Shown here: positions 42,661 to 52,051 of the stretch, piece after piece | How the letters are laid out: each line of letters starts with the position of its first letter | Position numbering within the stretch: the first letter of the stretch is position 1 | Assembly (NCBI RefSeq): GCF_030397665.1 | Contig: NZ_JAPUBT010000008.1 | Coordinates: forward strand, 37,511 to 101,510 | Length of the DNA: 64,000 nucleotides | Source: Janthinobacterium sp. SUN073 | Lineage (GTDB): Bacteria; Pseudomonadota; Gammaproteobacteria; Burkholderiales; Burkholderiaceae_D | Direction: 5' to 3' | Notes under the pieces: generated by a model | The model's input: the letters and a program-made list of their open reading frames with translations, nothing else | Told to the model about the DNA's origin: nothing | Database searches by the model: none | Translations under genes and position numbers: made by a program

Positions 42661-43542
42661 TCAGCGGAATACCACGGTCTTGTCGCCATTTTTCAGGATG
42701 CGGTGCTCGACGAACCATTTCACGGCGCGCGCCAGCACCACGCACTCGACGTCGCGGCCGATGGCCGTCAGGGTCTCGGCATCCATCGCATGATCGACGC
42801 GCTCGACATCCTGCTCGATGATCGGGCCTTCATCCAGGTCGCCCGTGACGAAATGGGCCGTCGCACCGATCAGCTTGACGCCGCGGTGGTGCGCCTGCGC
42901 ATACGGCTTGGCGCCCTTGAAGCTGGGCAGGAAGGAATGGTGAATATTGATGGCGCGGCCGTCGAGCGCCTGGCACAGGCCGGGCGACAGGATTTGCATG
43001 TAGCGCGCCAGCACCACCAGGTCGATCTTGTGCGTGTCCATCAGCTCGATGATCTTCGCTTCCTGTGCCAGCTTGGCCGCTTCCGGCGCGCCGGCCGCCA
43101 GCGGCAAGTGGTGGAAGGGAATATTGTAGCTGGCCGCCAGCTGGTAGAACTCCATGTGGTTCGAGACGATGGCGGGAATTTCCACGTTCAGCAAGCCGCT
43201 CTTGTAGCGGAACAGCAAATCATTCAGGCAATGGCCGATCTTCGACACCATCAGCATGACGCGCGGCTTGACACGCGCATCGTGCAATTGGCCATGGAAT
43301 TGGCCATTGAGCTGCATGACTTGCGACAGCTCGGCGAAATCGCTGCGCAACTGGGCGTCGCTGACGGCGCCGTCTTCCAGCGCGAAATGCACGCGCATGA
43401 AGAACAGCTGGGATTCCTGGTCGCCAAACTGGGCGGAATCGAGGATGTTGCAGCCGTGTTCGGCCAGGAAGCCGGACACGCGGTGCACGATGCCGCGCTG
43501 GTCCAGGCAGGACAGGGTCAGGATGTATTCGGGATGCGTCAT
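42661..43542 (-). CDS. purU: formyltetrahydrofolate deformylase
   Basis: A 293-residue enzyme that hydrolyses 10-formyl-THF to THF and formate, balancing one-carbon pools. The N-terminal ~85 residues are an ACT-like regulatory domain (CLDQRGIVHRVSGFLAEHGCNI). The catalytic formyltransferase fold carries NIHHSFLPSF with its histidine and the HFVTGDLDEGPII loop with the aspartate. The ATG at 43542 is the first ATG in frame. It precedes yaeQ by 50 bases on the same strand. Confidence 0.95.
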   Translation of the reverse strand: MTHPEYILTLSCLDQRGIVHRVSGFLAEHGCNILDSAQFGDQESQLFFMRVHFALEDGAVSDAQLRSDFAELSQVMQLNGQFHGQLHDARVKPRVMLMVSKIGHCLNDLLFRYKSGLLNVEIPAIVSNHMEFYQLAASYNIPFHHLPLAAGAPEAAKLAQEAKIIELMDTHKIDLVVLARYMQILSPGLCQALDGRAINIHHSFLPSFKGAKPYAQAHHRGVKLIGATAHFVTGDLDEGPIIEQDVERVDHAMDAETLTAIGRDVECVVLARAVKWFVEHRILKNGDKTVVFR

Positions 43543-43886
43543 GGTCGCGGAATAAGGCAAAAAATAGGGCTATGCTCGGCTCAGCCACGCGCGCCGGCCA
43601 TCGGCTGCGCTGCCGCGAGCCGGCTATTGTCGCACGGCCGGGCCTGTAAACCTGCATTTTCCACACAAGCAGCGTGGCTGCCCTCAGCGGCAAGCTGATT
43701 GACGTTCCTTTGATCTGGCACAAAGTCATCGCTTTTTTCAGGCGCCCAGACGCCATTCTCGCGCCAAACCGGCACCTGGCGTGGAACCTGGCACGCCGTC
43801 CGGCGTCTATCTCTTTGCTTGTTTCAGCACACGTCGCATCCGGTACACCGGGTGTTTCTCGGACCAGATTTTCATTGAGGTAGAAC
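43543..43886. other. intergenic region purU / phasin
   Basis: These 344 bases separate the divergent purU and phasin genes. Apart from the FNR-like site at 43710-43723 and a CATTGAGGTA ribosome-site region before the phasin ATG, I see no gene, RNA or strong palindrome. Short frames here lack support. Confidence 0.5.
43710..43723 (+). promoter_or_regulatory. possible FNR/ANR-type site upstream of the phasin gene
   Basis: TTGAT-CTGG-CACAA matches 8 of 10 conserved bases of TTGAT-N4-ATCAA. It lies 164 bases before the phasin start. One mismatched half-site and the long distance make it tentative. Confidence 0.3.
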
Positions 43887-44399
43887 ATGTTCACCAACAG
43901 TATCCCCCCCAGTCTCAGCCCCGCCCTGAAGTCCCACCTGGAGGCCCAGTGCAATTTCGCCACAGAACTATCGCGCAAGCTGTTCGATACGGCGCAGCAA
44001 CTGAGCGAGCTGCATCTGCGGCTGGCGCAAGACTTGCTGCAGGAATGGAGCAGCGCCAGCCAGCAACTGCTGTGCGCACACGACACGGGCGAGTTCATGT
44101 CGCTGGCCGCCGCCCAGTTGCAGCCGGGCAGCAACAAGCTGCGCCAGTACCAGCAGCAACTCGGCAACCTGGTCGCCAACGCCAATGTCGAGATGAACCG
44201 CACGGCAGAGAACCACCTGCCCGAAGCGAGCCGCACGGCCGTGGCCTTCGCCGACGAAGTGGTGCGCAAGACGGCCGAAGAAACAGAAAAAGCCACGCAG
44301 CGCCAGCGTGACATGATCGAAAAAATGCATGCCATTGGCCACCGCGATGGCGCGGGCCATGGCCGCGAGACCGGCAGGCAATCCGATCAGGCGCATTGA
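43887..44399 (+). CDS. phasin family protein
   Basis: A 170-residue mainly helical amphipathic protein that coats polyhydroxyalkanoate granules. The family region spans roughly residues 8-115, with FATELSRKLFDTAQQLSELHLRLAQDLLQ typical of the PhaP group, split here by polar turns. The C-terminal ~25 residues are polar and histidine/glycine-rich. GAGGTAG lies 5 bases before the ATG. A KGG stress protein follows 33 bases later; a second, PhaF-like phasin is at 47677. Confidence 0.82.
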   Translation: MFTNSIPPSLSPALKSHLEAQCNFATELSRKLFDTAQQLSELHLRLAQDLLQEWSSASQQLLCAHDTGEFMSLAAAQLQPGSNKLRQYQQQLGNLVANANVEMNRTAENHLPEASRTAVAFADEVVRKTAEETEKATQRQRDMIEKMHAIGHRDGAGHGRETGRQSDQAH

Positions 44400-44432
44400 A
44401 CAGTGACCCCACCCGACAGCAAGGAGAGCGAC

Positions 44433-44831
44433 ATGGCTAACAGTAATGAGCAGGGCAAAGGCGCTGGCAGCAGCCAGAAAGCCGGTGAAGCGGGCAGCAG
44501 CAAAGGCACGAGCAAGCGCGGCTTTGCCGCCATGAACGAGGAGCAGCAACGCGAAATTGCCAGCAAGGGCGGCCAGGCAGCCCATCAAAAGGGTACTGCG
44601 CATGAGTTCGACTCGGAAGAAGCACGCCGGGCCGGGCAGAAAGGCGGTGAAGCCGTCAGCCGCAATCGCGAACACATGGCGGAAATCGGCCGCAAGGGCG
44701 GCGAAAGCCGGCAATCGGCCCAGCGCGCCAATGAAAGCCGCGGCGGCACGACGGCACGCGGCGGCAACGCCGAGCAACAACAGTCGAAGGCTAGCCGGCA
44801 GGGCAACAAGGACGAAGACGACAAGGGCTGA
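44433..44831 (+). CDS. KGG-repeat stress-induced protein
   Basis: A 132-residue hydrophilic, probably disordered protein. Three KGG units (ASKGGQAAH, GQKGGEAVS, GRKGGESRQ) of about 20 residues each follow an AAMNEEQQREI segment, as in the Con-10/GsiB-like general stress family. The ends are rich in Gly, Ser, Gln and Lys. Such proteins are induced by desiccation or stationary phase; the role is protective but not enzymatic. AAGGAG precedes the ATG at 44433. Co-transcription with the phasin upstream is likely. Confidence 0.85.
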   Translation: MANSNEQGKGAGSSQKAGEAGSSKGTSKRGFAAMNEEQQREIASKGGQAAHQKGTAHEFDSEEARRAGQKGGEAVSRNREHMAEIGRKGGESRQSAQRANESRGGTTARGGNAEQQQSKASRQGNKDEDDKG

Positions 44832-44953
44832 CCTGGCTGACCTGGCACCGACGGCACGGGGCGGCCCTGGCAGCCCCGTACCGGGGCTGATGCAGCGCGG
44901 GGCGCGGCGGTATGGTACATTCTCGCCTTACCCCCCACCCCGCCCTTCCCCGC

Positions 44954-45466
44954 ATGCAGCCATCCCTGAAATACCTGAGCGCCTATTCCGAACAAACGCA
45001 AGCGCAAGTGCACCAACTGATCGCGCAGGACAAGCTGGGCGAAGTCCTGTTAAAACGCTACCCGAATGCGCACGATGTGCGCAACGACAAGGCGTTGTAC
45101 CAGTACGTGCAAGACTTGAAGAATGAATTCCTGCGCAATGCCGAACCCATCAACAAAGTGGCGTTCGACAGCAAGATCCACGTGATCCAGCATGCGCTGG
45201 GCTTGCATACGTCGATCTCGCGCGTGCAGGGCGGCAAGCTCAAGGCCAAGCATGAAATCCGCGTGGCCACCATGTTCAAGGAAGTGCCGCTGGAGTTCCT
45301 GCGCATGATCGCCGTGCACGAACTGGCGCATGTAAAAGAAAAGCAACATGACAAGCCGTTCTACAAGCTGTGCACGTATATGGAACCGCAATACCACCAG
45401 TACGAATTCGACGTGCGCCTGTACCTGACCCAGCTCGACCTGTCGGGCCAGCGCCTGTGGTCGTGA
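44954..45466 (+). CDS. YgjP-like metallopeptidase family protein
   Basis: A 170-residue member of the YgjP/DUF45 zinc peptidase-like family. The HELAHVKEKQH motif supplies two zinc ligands and the catalytic glutamate, and the later histidine of the HDKPFYKLCTYM region would be the third. Peptidase activity is inferred from the motif, with no substrate known. It has no signal peptide and is convergent with the LOG gene. Confidence 0.82.
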   Translation: MQPSLKYLSAYSEQTQAQVHQLIAQDKLGEVLLKRYPNAHDVRNDKALYQYVQDLKNEFLRNAEPINKVAFDSKIHVIQHALGLHTSISRVQGGKLKAKHEIRVATMFKEVPLEFLRMIAVHELAHVKEKQHDKPFYKLCTYMEPQYHQYEFDVRLYLTQLDLSGQRLWS

Positions 45467-45494
45467 CGCGCGGCGCTCAAGCACTTTCCAGGGC

Positions 45495-46043
45495 CTAGGG
45501 CGCGCACTCCTTCAGGCGTTGCACCAGCGCTGCGGGATCGGCGTCGGCATTGAGGAAGGCCGCGTGCTGCGGGCGGATGAAGCCCTGTTCCTTGCCGTTT
45601 TGCACGAAAGCAATCAAGCCGTCATAAAACCCGTCGACATTAAGCAAGCCGATGGGCTTGGCGTGCAAGCCCAGCTGGGCCCAGGTGAGCATCTCGAACA
45701 GCTCTTCCAGGGTGCCATAGCCGCCGGGCATGGCGATGAAGGCGTCGGACAGGCTGGCCATCATCGCCTTACGCTCATGCATGTCCTTCACGATAAACTG
45801 GCGCGTCAAGCCCATGTGGCCCACTTCGCGTTCGACCAGCTGAGTGGGAATCACGCCCGTCACCTCGCCGCCCAGGCGCAGCACTTCATCGGCGATCACG
45901 CCCATCAGGCCGACCTTGCCGCCGCCATACACGAGCGAGATATTTTCCGCCACCAGCACGCGCGCCAGTTCGCGCGCCGCCACCGCATAGTCGGGCGAGA
46001 CGCCCGCGTTGGCGCCACAGTACACACATAAAGCCTTGATCAC
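45495..46043 (-). CDS. LOG family protein (nucleoside 5'-monophosphate phosphoribohydrolase type)
   Basis: A 182-residue Rossmann-like protein. The family signature is PGGYGTLEELFE and the nucleotide loop is YGGGKVGLMG. Members cleave AMP or cytokinin riboside monophosphates to base and ribose phosphate; in bacteria without cytokinins the role is nucleotide salvage or unknown. A TPR protein gene lies 8 bases upstream on the same strand, so both are one unit. Confidence 0.92.
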   Translation of the reverse strand: MIKALCVYCGANAGVSPDYAVAARELARVLVAENISLVYGGGKVGLMGVIADEVLRLGGEVTGVIPTQLVEREVGHMGLTRQFIVKDMHERKAMMASLSDAFIAMPGGYGTLEELFEMLTWAQLGLHAKPIGLLNVDGFYDGLIAFVQNGKEQGFIRPQHAAFLNADADPAALVQRLKECAP

Positions 46044-46051
46044 AGTAGTCC

Positions 46052-46825
46052 CTACCCTTTCAATTCATCGATCGCCGCCTCGACCTCGAGGCGTTCCTTG
46101 GCGTCCAGTGCCACGCACTCGGCCGCCTTTTCATACAGGGCCAGCGCTTCCGCCAGCTTTTTCTTTCCGTCAAGCATGTTCAAGGCGCGCGCATACTCGC
46201 TGTGCGCCAGCGCCGAATACGGCGTCAGGGCAAGCGCCGTCTTGAAGTGCTGATAGCCATCTTCCTTGTTGGCGCCGTAGGTCAGGCTGCCGATCATGGC
46301 GCCGACCTTGTCGATAATTTCCGTATGATAAATCCCAAACGCGATATGCGCTTCCGCATGCATGGGCGCCACCGTCATCGTGCGGTCCAGGCTGTTGCGC
46401 ACGCGCGCGCCCATGCCCTGCGCCAGGGCCTTGACGACGGAGGTGCCCAGCGCGTAGCGGCCCAGGCTATAGGCATGCCAGTAGTAGCCGGCCGGGTTGT
46501 CCGGCTGTTCGCTCTGCTGGCGCTCGCAGCGCTCCGCCACTTCTTCGTACATGTCGAGTTTCTGGCGGTCGTCCACTTCCAGGTGCGTGGCATAGATGCA
46601 GGTCGCCTTGTGCGCCACCGCATAGCCGGGCACGCCGACAGCCAGGCCCAGCTTCACCGCGCGTTCGAAATCGCCCGCGTGGAAGGCCAGCCAGGCTTGC
46701 ACCAGCGCCGGATGCGTGGGAAACGGTTCCACATCGCCCGCATGCAGGCGCGCCCAAGCCGCTTCCAGGGTCTGCGGCGTGTAGACATAGGCTGCGTCCG
46801 GATAGGGAAATTGTTTCCAAGCCAT
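46052..46825 (-). CDS. TPR-like helical protein of unknown function
   Basis: A 257-residue soluble protein with no signal peptide. Helical repeats resembling TPRs can be seen (for example residues ~40-70, and HFKTALALTPYSALAHSEYARALNMLDG near 190-220, interrupted by turns). I do not recognise a named family. It is encoded with the LOG protein, 8 bases apart. Shine-Dalgarno AGGAG is visible 8 bases before the ATG. Confidence 0.75.
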   Translation of the reverse strand: MAWKQFPYPDAAYVYTPQTLEAAWARLHAGDVEPFPTHPALVQAWLAFHAGDFERAVKLGLAVGVPGYAVAHKATCIYATHLEVDDRQKLDMYEEVAERCERQQSEQPDNPAGYYWHAYSLGRYALGTSVVKALAQGMGARVRNSLDRTMTVAPMHAEAHIAFGIYHTEIIDKVGAMIGSLTYGANKEDGYQHFKTALALTPYSALAHSEYARALNMLDGKKKLAEALALYEKAAECVALDAKERLEVEAAIDELKG

Positions 46826-46866
46826 ATATCTCTCCTGTAAATGACGACGTGGCGCCAGCAGCCGCG

Positions 46867-47538
46867 TCAGTCGTTCTTGAGTTTGGTCACATACTCTTCC
46901 GACAGTTTGCGAAACAGCAAATGCGTTTCATTGCGCAAATACGGGCCGATCAGGGACAACACCTGGTAGCAGCCGCGTGCCAGCGCATCGGACATCGATT
47001 GCTGCTCGCTGTACTTGCGCGGGTTGCGCACATATTCGTACGACAGCCAGTAGGTGGCGACGACCACCATATTCGTCGCCATCGCGGCCACTTCCATGTC
47101 CGACGCTTCCAAAGACTGTTCGCTGCGCAAATCTTCGCACAGCTGCGTGGCCACCTTGATCTTGTGCGCCAGGATCAGCTTGAAGTGCAGTTCCAGCTTG
47201 CGGTTGCGCGACAGCAAATCGTTGAGGTCGCGATAGAAAAAACGGTAGCGCCAGATCAGTTCGAACATCAGGTGCAAATACAGCCAGACATCCTCGATAT
47301 TCGAGCGGCGCCCGTCAGGCACGGTCAGGATGCGTTCGATTTCCGCCTCGAACTGGACGAAGATCGAGTTGACGATGTCATCCTTGTTACGGAAGTGGTA
47401 ATACAGGTTTCCCGGCGAAATATTCATCTCTTCCGCAATCACGGTCGTCGTGATATTCGGCTCACCAAACTCATTGAACAGGCGCAGCGACAACTCCAGG
47501 ATGCGTTCGCGGGTACGGCGTGGTGCTTTTTGTAGCAT
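46867..47538 (-). CDS. TetR/AcrR family transcriptional regulator
   Basis: A 223-residue regulator. The helix-turn-helix at residues ~25-50 reads TTVIAEEMNISPGNLYYHFRNK. The C-terminal ligand domain has the LYLHLMFELIWRYRFFYRDL segment, as in the DUF-type TetR proteins near PHA genes. The phasin-like gene is directly upstream on the same strand, but a terminator lies between (47633-47657), so the regulator has its own promoter. Its targets are unknown. The ATG at 47538 is used, since an upstream ATG frame lacks support. Confidence 0.85.
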   Translation of the reverse strand: MLQKAPRRTRERILELSLRLFNEFGEPNITTTVIAEEMNISPGNLYYHFRNKDDIVNSIFVQFEAEIERILTVPDGRRSNIEDVWLYLHLMFELIWRYRFFYRDLNDLLSRNRKLELHFKLILAHKIKVATQLCEDLRSEQSLEASDMEVAAMATNMVVVATYWLSYEYVRNPRKYSEQQSMSDALARGCYQVLSLIGPYLRNETHLLFRKLSEEYVTKLKND

Positions 47539-47632
47539 GGCGGGCAATCTCTCTGTGTTCTGCCTCAAGCATACCACCTAAGATAGCCGTAATGAAACAC
47601 TGCGCCCCACGGCGCCGGCGAAAAACGCAGGC

Positions 47633-47657
47633 AAAAAAAAGCCTGCGCGAGCAGGCT
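47633..47657 (-). terminator. terminator after the PhaF-like phasin
   Basis: On the minus strand AGCCTGC / GCAGGCT is followed by eight T residues, 20 bases past the stop of the gene at 47677. Confidence 0.88.
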
Positions 47658-47676
47658 GGAGGAATGCTGCGCCAGC

Positions 47677-48270
47677 TCAGGCCGGCGGCGCTTTTTTCTT
47701 CGCCGCCACTCTCGCGGCGGGTTTGCTCACAGCTTTGCTCACTGGCTTGCTCACTGGCTTGGCCGCGGCCCTGGCCGGGGTCTTGGCGACGCTCGCCTTC
47801 GGTGCGGCTTTCGGTGCGGCTTTCGGCGCCGCCTTCACGGCGGGCTTGGCCACGGCCTTCGGCTTGGGCGCCGGCGCGGCCTTGCCCGACAGCGCCGCCA
47901 CCTGCAAGCTCAAGGCATCGATCTTGGCATGCAGCGCGGCGATATCGTTTTGCATCGGCACGCCGATGGTGGCCAGGGCGCGCGCCACGCGCTCTTCAAA
48001 CACCTGTTCCAGCTTGTCCCAGGAGCCGCTGGCCTGCTTGCCCACGCCATCGGCCAGTTTGCTGACGCTGTCGCCGACATCGGCCACCTTGTCTTCGGCG
48101 CGCTTCTGGAATTGCGTGCCTTCCTTGACCAGCTTGGAAAACACGCGCCCGCCCTCTTCCTGCGCCTTGGCGAAGGCACCGAGGCCCGCTTGCCAGATCT
48201 GCTGCGCGGACGAGCGCACGGTGCTCGCCAACTCCTTGTCTTCCGTCAATTCCTTCAATTTCTTCACCAT
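47677..48270 (-). CDS. PhaF/PhaI-like polyhydroxyalkanoate granule protein
   Basis: A 197-residue protein. Residues 1-125 are the PhaI/PhaF granule-binding phasin domain (QQIWQAGLGAFAKAQEEG, the long amphipathic helix, and a coiled coil NDIAALHAKIDALSLQVAAL). Residues 130-197 are a lysine/alanine/proline-rich histone H1-like tail with short repeats of AAPK and KPVSKAVS type. In PhaF this tail binds DNA and helps to spread granules at division. The tail is low complexity at DNA level too. Confidence 0.85.
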   Translation of the reverse strand: MVKKLKELTEDKELASTVRSSAQQIWQAGLGAFAKAQEEGGRVFSKLVKEGTQFQKRAEDKVADVGDSVSKLADGVGKQASGSWDKLEQVFEERVARALATIGVPMQNDIAALHAKIDALSLQVAALSGKAAPAPKPKAVAKPAVKAAPKAAPKAAPKASVAKTPARAAAKPVSKPVSKAVSKPAARVAAKKKAPPA

Positions 48271-48412
48271 CGCCCGCTCCCGTCATATGAAAGGCCATGC
48301 CACTTCATGGATGCTTTTTATTCTAGTGAGCAAAACTAGAGACGGGAGTCTAATTCGATACAAAGCGGCTTCTCAACGTGAGCCAGCGCACACAGCGGCC
48401 TGCCCGGCAAGC

Positions 48413-51400
48413 TCAGGCGGCCGCTTTCACCGGGCCATGCAGCAGCGTGTGCAGGCGGAAGCCTTCGCGGATGTTCTCGCGCAGCACGGCGCCTTTCCAC
48501 GGCTTGGTATAGAAGCGGTCGACGGCGCCACGGTTGATGGCCGCCATGATGGGCGTCAGGTCGGCAAAAGCCGACAGCATGATGCGGAACGTATCGGGGC
48601 ACAGGTGCTTGACACGCTCCATGAATTCGGTGCCGCTCATGAGCGGCATGCACTGGTCGCACAGAATCACCTGCACCTTGTGGCGCGCCAGGATGTCGAA
48701 GCCCTCGGCGGCGGTCTGCGCCGTCAGGATGCGGTAGCCGTCCTGCGCCAGGAAGTCGCTGAGCACGTCGAGCATGAAGACATCGTCGTCGACGATCAGC
48801 AAGGTTTGCTGCTCTTCGCTGCCCGCATCCTGCGGCGCCTGCAGCAGCTTGCCCGCCATCAGCATCTGCTCGAATTCTTCCTGTGGCACGGGGCGGCTGA
48901 AATAATAGCCCTGCATCTCGTCGCAGCCGTGGCGCCGCAAATAAGCCAGCTGCGCATCGCTTTCCACGCCTTCGGCGATCACTTCCAGCTTCATGCTGTG
49001 CGCCATGCTGATGATGGCCAGCACGATGGCCGCGTCGTCCGGATTGCTGGTCACTTCGCGCACGAAGGCGATGTCGATCTTCAGCTTGTCGATGGGGAAG
49101 CGCTTCAGGTAGGCCAGGCTGGAATAGCCGGTGCCGAAATCGTCGATGGAAATCTGGATGCCCAGCGCCTTCAGGTTGCGCAGCACGGCGATGGTTTCCT
49201 CCGCATTCGACATCAGCGAGCTTTCCGTCAGCTCCAGTTCCAGCAGGTCGGGCGCGATATCGTGCTTGCTGATCGCCTTGAGCACCTCTTCTTCCAGGCC
49301 GCCGACGAAAAACTGGATGCCCGACACATTCACCGACAGGTGCACGGGGCCGATGCTGCTGGCGCCCCATTCGCTGATCTTCTTGCAGGCTTCGTCCAGC
49401 ACCCAGTTACCGACGCGCACGATCAGTCCCGTTTCTTCCAGCAGGGGGATGAACAGGGCCGGCGAAACCATGCCGTGGCCGGGGCGGCGCCAGCGGATCA
49501 GCGCCTCGGCGCCGCTGATGCGCCCCGAGATGATATTCACCTTGGGCTGGAAGAACAGCACGAATTCCTCGTTGTCGATGGCACGCCGCAGGGCATTTTC
49601 CATGTCCAGCCGCGCCATCGATTGCGCGTTCATTTCCGCCGTGAAGAAGCGGAAGGCATCGCGCCCGGCCTCCTTGGCGCGGTACATGGCCGTGTCGGCA
49701 TACTGAATCAGGGTATCGGCATCGACGCCGTCTTCGGGGAACACGGAAATGCCGATGCTGACCGTCACCGTCACCTCGTGGCCCTGCAAGTCGAAGGGCT
49801 TGCGCATCGCTTCGCGGATCTTCTCGACCACGCCCACGGCATGCTGGACGCCTTCTGGCAGCACCAGGATGGTGGCAAATTCATCGCCGCCAAAGCGGCC
49901 GATGGTATCGCGCACGCGCAGGCAATCGACCAGGCGGCTGGAAAACTGGCGCAGCAGGTCGTCGCCGATGGTGTGGCCCAGGGTATCGTTGATATTCTTG
50001 AAGCGGTCGATGTCCATGAACAGCACGGCCACGGCCCACTGGTGTTCGGCCGCCTGGGACAGCGAATGGGTCAGCGAGGCGTAAAACTGGCTGCGGTTCG
50101 GCAAGCCCGTCAAGGTATCGAAATGGGCCAGCTTCATCAGGCGCTGCTCGGCATCCTTGCGCTCGGTGATGTCGCGCGCCACGGCCACCAGAATCCAGCT
50201 CTGCCCCGAGCGCAGGGTACGCCGCTGCACTTCCACCGACAGCGGCGAGCCATCCTTGCGCTGCAGCTGCAATTCCGTCATCGGGCCGCCCTGGTCGCCA
50301 GCCAGCAGCTTGTTGTACAGTTCTTCCAGCTGGGTCTCGCCCTCGTTCGCGCGCCCCGGCCCCACGCGCAGGAAATCCTCGCGCTCAAAGCCCAGCATGC
50401 GGCAGGCAGTCTGGTTGACGTCGACGAAGCACATGCCGGCGCGGTCGACGAGGAAAATCGCGTCGGCCGTGGCATCCATCGCCAGGCGGAAGCGGCGCAA
50501 GTCTTCATCGAGACGGATGCGCGCCGCCATGTCCAGGGTCAGCTGCTCGTGGTGGCGCTTGATCTCGTCGTATAGCAGCAGGTTGTCGTAGGCGACGGCG
50601 ATCTGCGCCGCCACCGTGGCGGCGACCCGTTCGTCGACTTCGGAAAATTCATTCGCCCCCAGCTTGTCGACCAGGTACAGCCAGCCGTGGCTGCGTTCGC
50701 GCGAGGCGATGGCCACGCCCAGGAAGGAGTGCACGGGCGGGTGCGTGTCGGGCAAGCCCAGCGCGCCGGGGTCGCCCTTCAAGCCATTGACACGGTAGGG
50801 CTGGCGCTGTTCCAGCAAGCGGTTCAGGATGCCCGTGCGCGGCGCGCTGGCAATGCGCTCCAGGTCTTTCTCGGCGCCGCAGGAGGAAAAATAACTGAGC
50901 TTTTCGGCGCCCTCTTCCAGCACGCCGATGCAGGCATACTTGGAGACGCAGATATTCTGCGCCACCTTGCAGCCCGCCTCGATCAAGGCGCGCGGATCGC
51001 GTTCGGCGCCCAGCTCGATGCCCAGCTCGATCAGGGCCGTCAGGCGCAGGCTCACCGCCTGCAGGCTCGACAAAGAGCGCGACAGGCGCTCCGTCATGAT
51101 GCCCAGGTCTTCGGGCATGGCGGCATGGCCTTCGCGCTGGCTGGCCAGCTGCGAAATCTGCTGGCTGCTGGACTCGACTTCGTCGAGATAGCCGCTGACC
51201 TGATGATCGATGGCGGCCAGCTTGCCAGTGGCGGAAAGGGCCGCGGCACCGCCAGCGCCCGGCACAACGGGCGCCTGGGCGGCCGCCGGCATCAGTCCCA
51301 GCGCCTCGTTGACCGTACGCACGATGACTTCGGGGTCGGACGGCTTGGGCAACACCCAGCGCACGCCGCATGCCTGCGCCAGCAAAATCGCTTCCTGCTC

Positions 51401-52051
51401 GCGGTAGGTGGCCGTATAAAAGATGATGGGCACGTCGATCAGCGCGGGATCGGCATGCACGCGCGTGACGAATTCGTAGCCGTCCATGTTCGGCATGAGG
51501 ATGTCGGAGATGATCAGGTCCGGCCGCTCGGTGCGCAATATTTCCAGCGCGTCGGCGCCATTGGCCGCCTCCAGCAGACGGTGGCCGCCGTAGCCCAGCA
51601 GTGCGGTCAGGAATTCGCGGTTCAGCACATGATCGTCGACGATCAGGATGGTAGCTATGTCGTTTTTAACTGGCGTCGACGGCGCCCCGGGTAAAAAAGA
51701 TTCCAGCTCCGCCACGAACAGGTCCGGCTCGATCGGCTTGCCGATATAGCCATTGAAACCCGCTTCGAGCAGGCGTTCGCGGTCACCCACCATGGCCAGC
51801 GCCGTCACGGCCAGGGCCGGGATCTTGCGCAGCAGCGGGTCTTTCTTCAGCTCGGCCACCACGCCATAGCCATCGAGCTTGGGCAAATGCACGTCGCAGA
51901 TGATCAAGTCCGGCAATTCGCTGCGCGCCATGCGCACGCCCTCTTCGCCGTCATAGGCGGCCAGCGGCGTGTACCCAAAGGCACGTAACAGGTACACCAT
52001 CAATTCCATATTGGTGGCGTTATCTTCGATAATCAGGATACGTGCGGACAA
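48413..52051 (-). CDS. multi-receiver GGDEF-EAL cyclic-di-GMP signalling protein
   Basis: A 1212-residue cytoplasmic protein with no membrane segment. Order: REC 1 (1-120, DVHLPKLDG with phosphoacceptor Asp), REC 2 (130-250, SDILMPNMDG), a linker coiled coil, GAF (~350-500), PAS (~520-640), GGDEF (~640-800, motif RFGGDEF intact), EAL (~815-1065, AEALIRW intact) and REC 3 (~1085-1200, LCDQCMPLMSG). Both a cyclase and a phosphodiesterase active site look complete. The end receiver follows the EAL, which is unusual; the two leading receivers probably take phosphate from a distant kinase, as no kinase gene is next to it. Confidence 0.92.
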   Translation of the reverse strand: MSARILIIEDNATNMELMVYLLRAFGYTPLAAYDGEEGVRMARSELPDLIICDVHLPKLDGYGVVAELKKDPLLRKIPALAVTALAMVGDRERLLEAGFNGYIGKPIEPDLFVAELESFLPGAPSTPVKNDIATILIVDDHVLNREFLTALLGYGGHRLLEAANGADALEILRTERPDLIISDILMPNMDGYEFVTRVHADPALIDVPIIFYTATYREQEAILLAQACGVRWVLPKPSDPEVIVRTVNEALGLMPAAAQAPVVPGAGGAAALSATGKLAAIDHQVSGYLDEVESSSQQISQLASQREGHAAMPEDLGIMTERLSRSLSSLQAVSLRLTALIELGIELGAERDPRALIEAGCKVAQNICVSKYACIGVLEEGAEKLSYFSSCGAEKDLERIASAPRTGILNRLLEQRQPYRVNGLKGDPGALGLPDTHPPVHSFLGVAIASRERSHGWLYLVDKLGANEFSEVDERVAATVAAQIAVAYDNLLLYDEIKRHHEQLTLDMAARIRLDEDLRRFRLAMDATADAIFLVDRAGMCFVDVNQTACRMLGFEREDFLRVGPGRANEGETQLEELYNKLLAGDQGGPMTELQLQRKDGSPLSVEVQRRTLRSGQSWILVAVARDITERKDAEQRLMKLAHFDTLTGLPNRSQFYASLTHSLSQAAEHQWAVAVLFMDIDRFKNINDTLGHTIGDDLLRQFSSRLVDCLRVRDTIGRFGGDEFATILVLPEGVQHAVGVVEKIREAMRKPFDLQGHEVTVTVSIGISVFPEDGVDADTLIQYADTAMYRAKEAGRDAFRFFTAEMNAQSMARLDMENALRRAIDNEEFVLFFQPKVNIISGRISGAEALIRWRRPGHGMVSPALFIPLLEETGLIVRVGNWVLDEACKKISEWGASSIGPVHLSVNVSGIQFFVGGLEEEVLKAISKHDIAPDLLELELTESSLMSNAEETIAVLRNLKALGIQISIDDFGTGYSSLAYLKRFPIDKLKIDIAFVREVTSNPDDAAIVLAIISMAHSMKLEVIAEGVESDAQLAYLRRHGCDEMQGYYFSRPVPQEEFEQMLMAGKLLQAPQDAGSEEQQTLLIVDDDVFMLDVLSDFLAQDGYRILTAQTAAEGFDILARHKVQVILCDQCMPLMSGTEFMERVKHLCPDTFRIMLSAFADLTPIMAAINRGAVDRFYTKPWKGAVLRENIREGFRLHTLLHGPVKAAA

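Noticed and set aside
43710..43735. sigma-54 promoter (TGGCAC) upstream of the phasin gene
   Set aside because: TGGCAC is present, but no GC doublet lies at the required distance, so the -12 element is missing.
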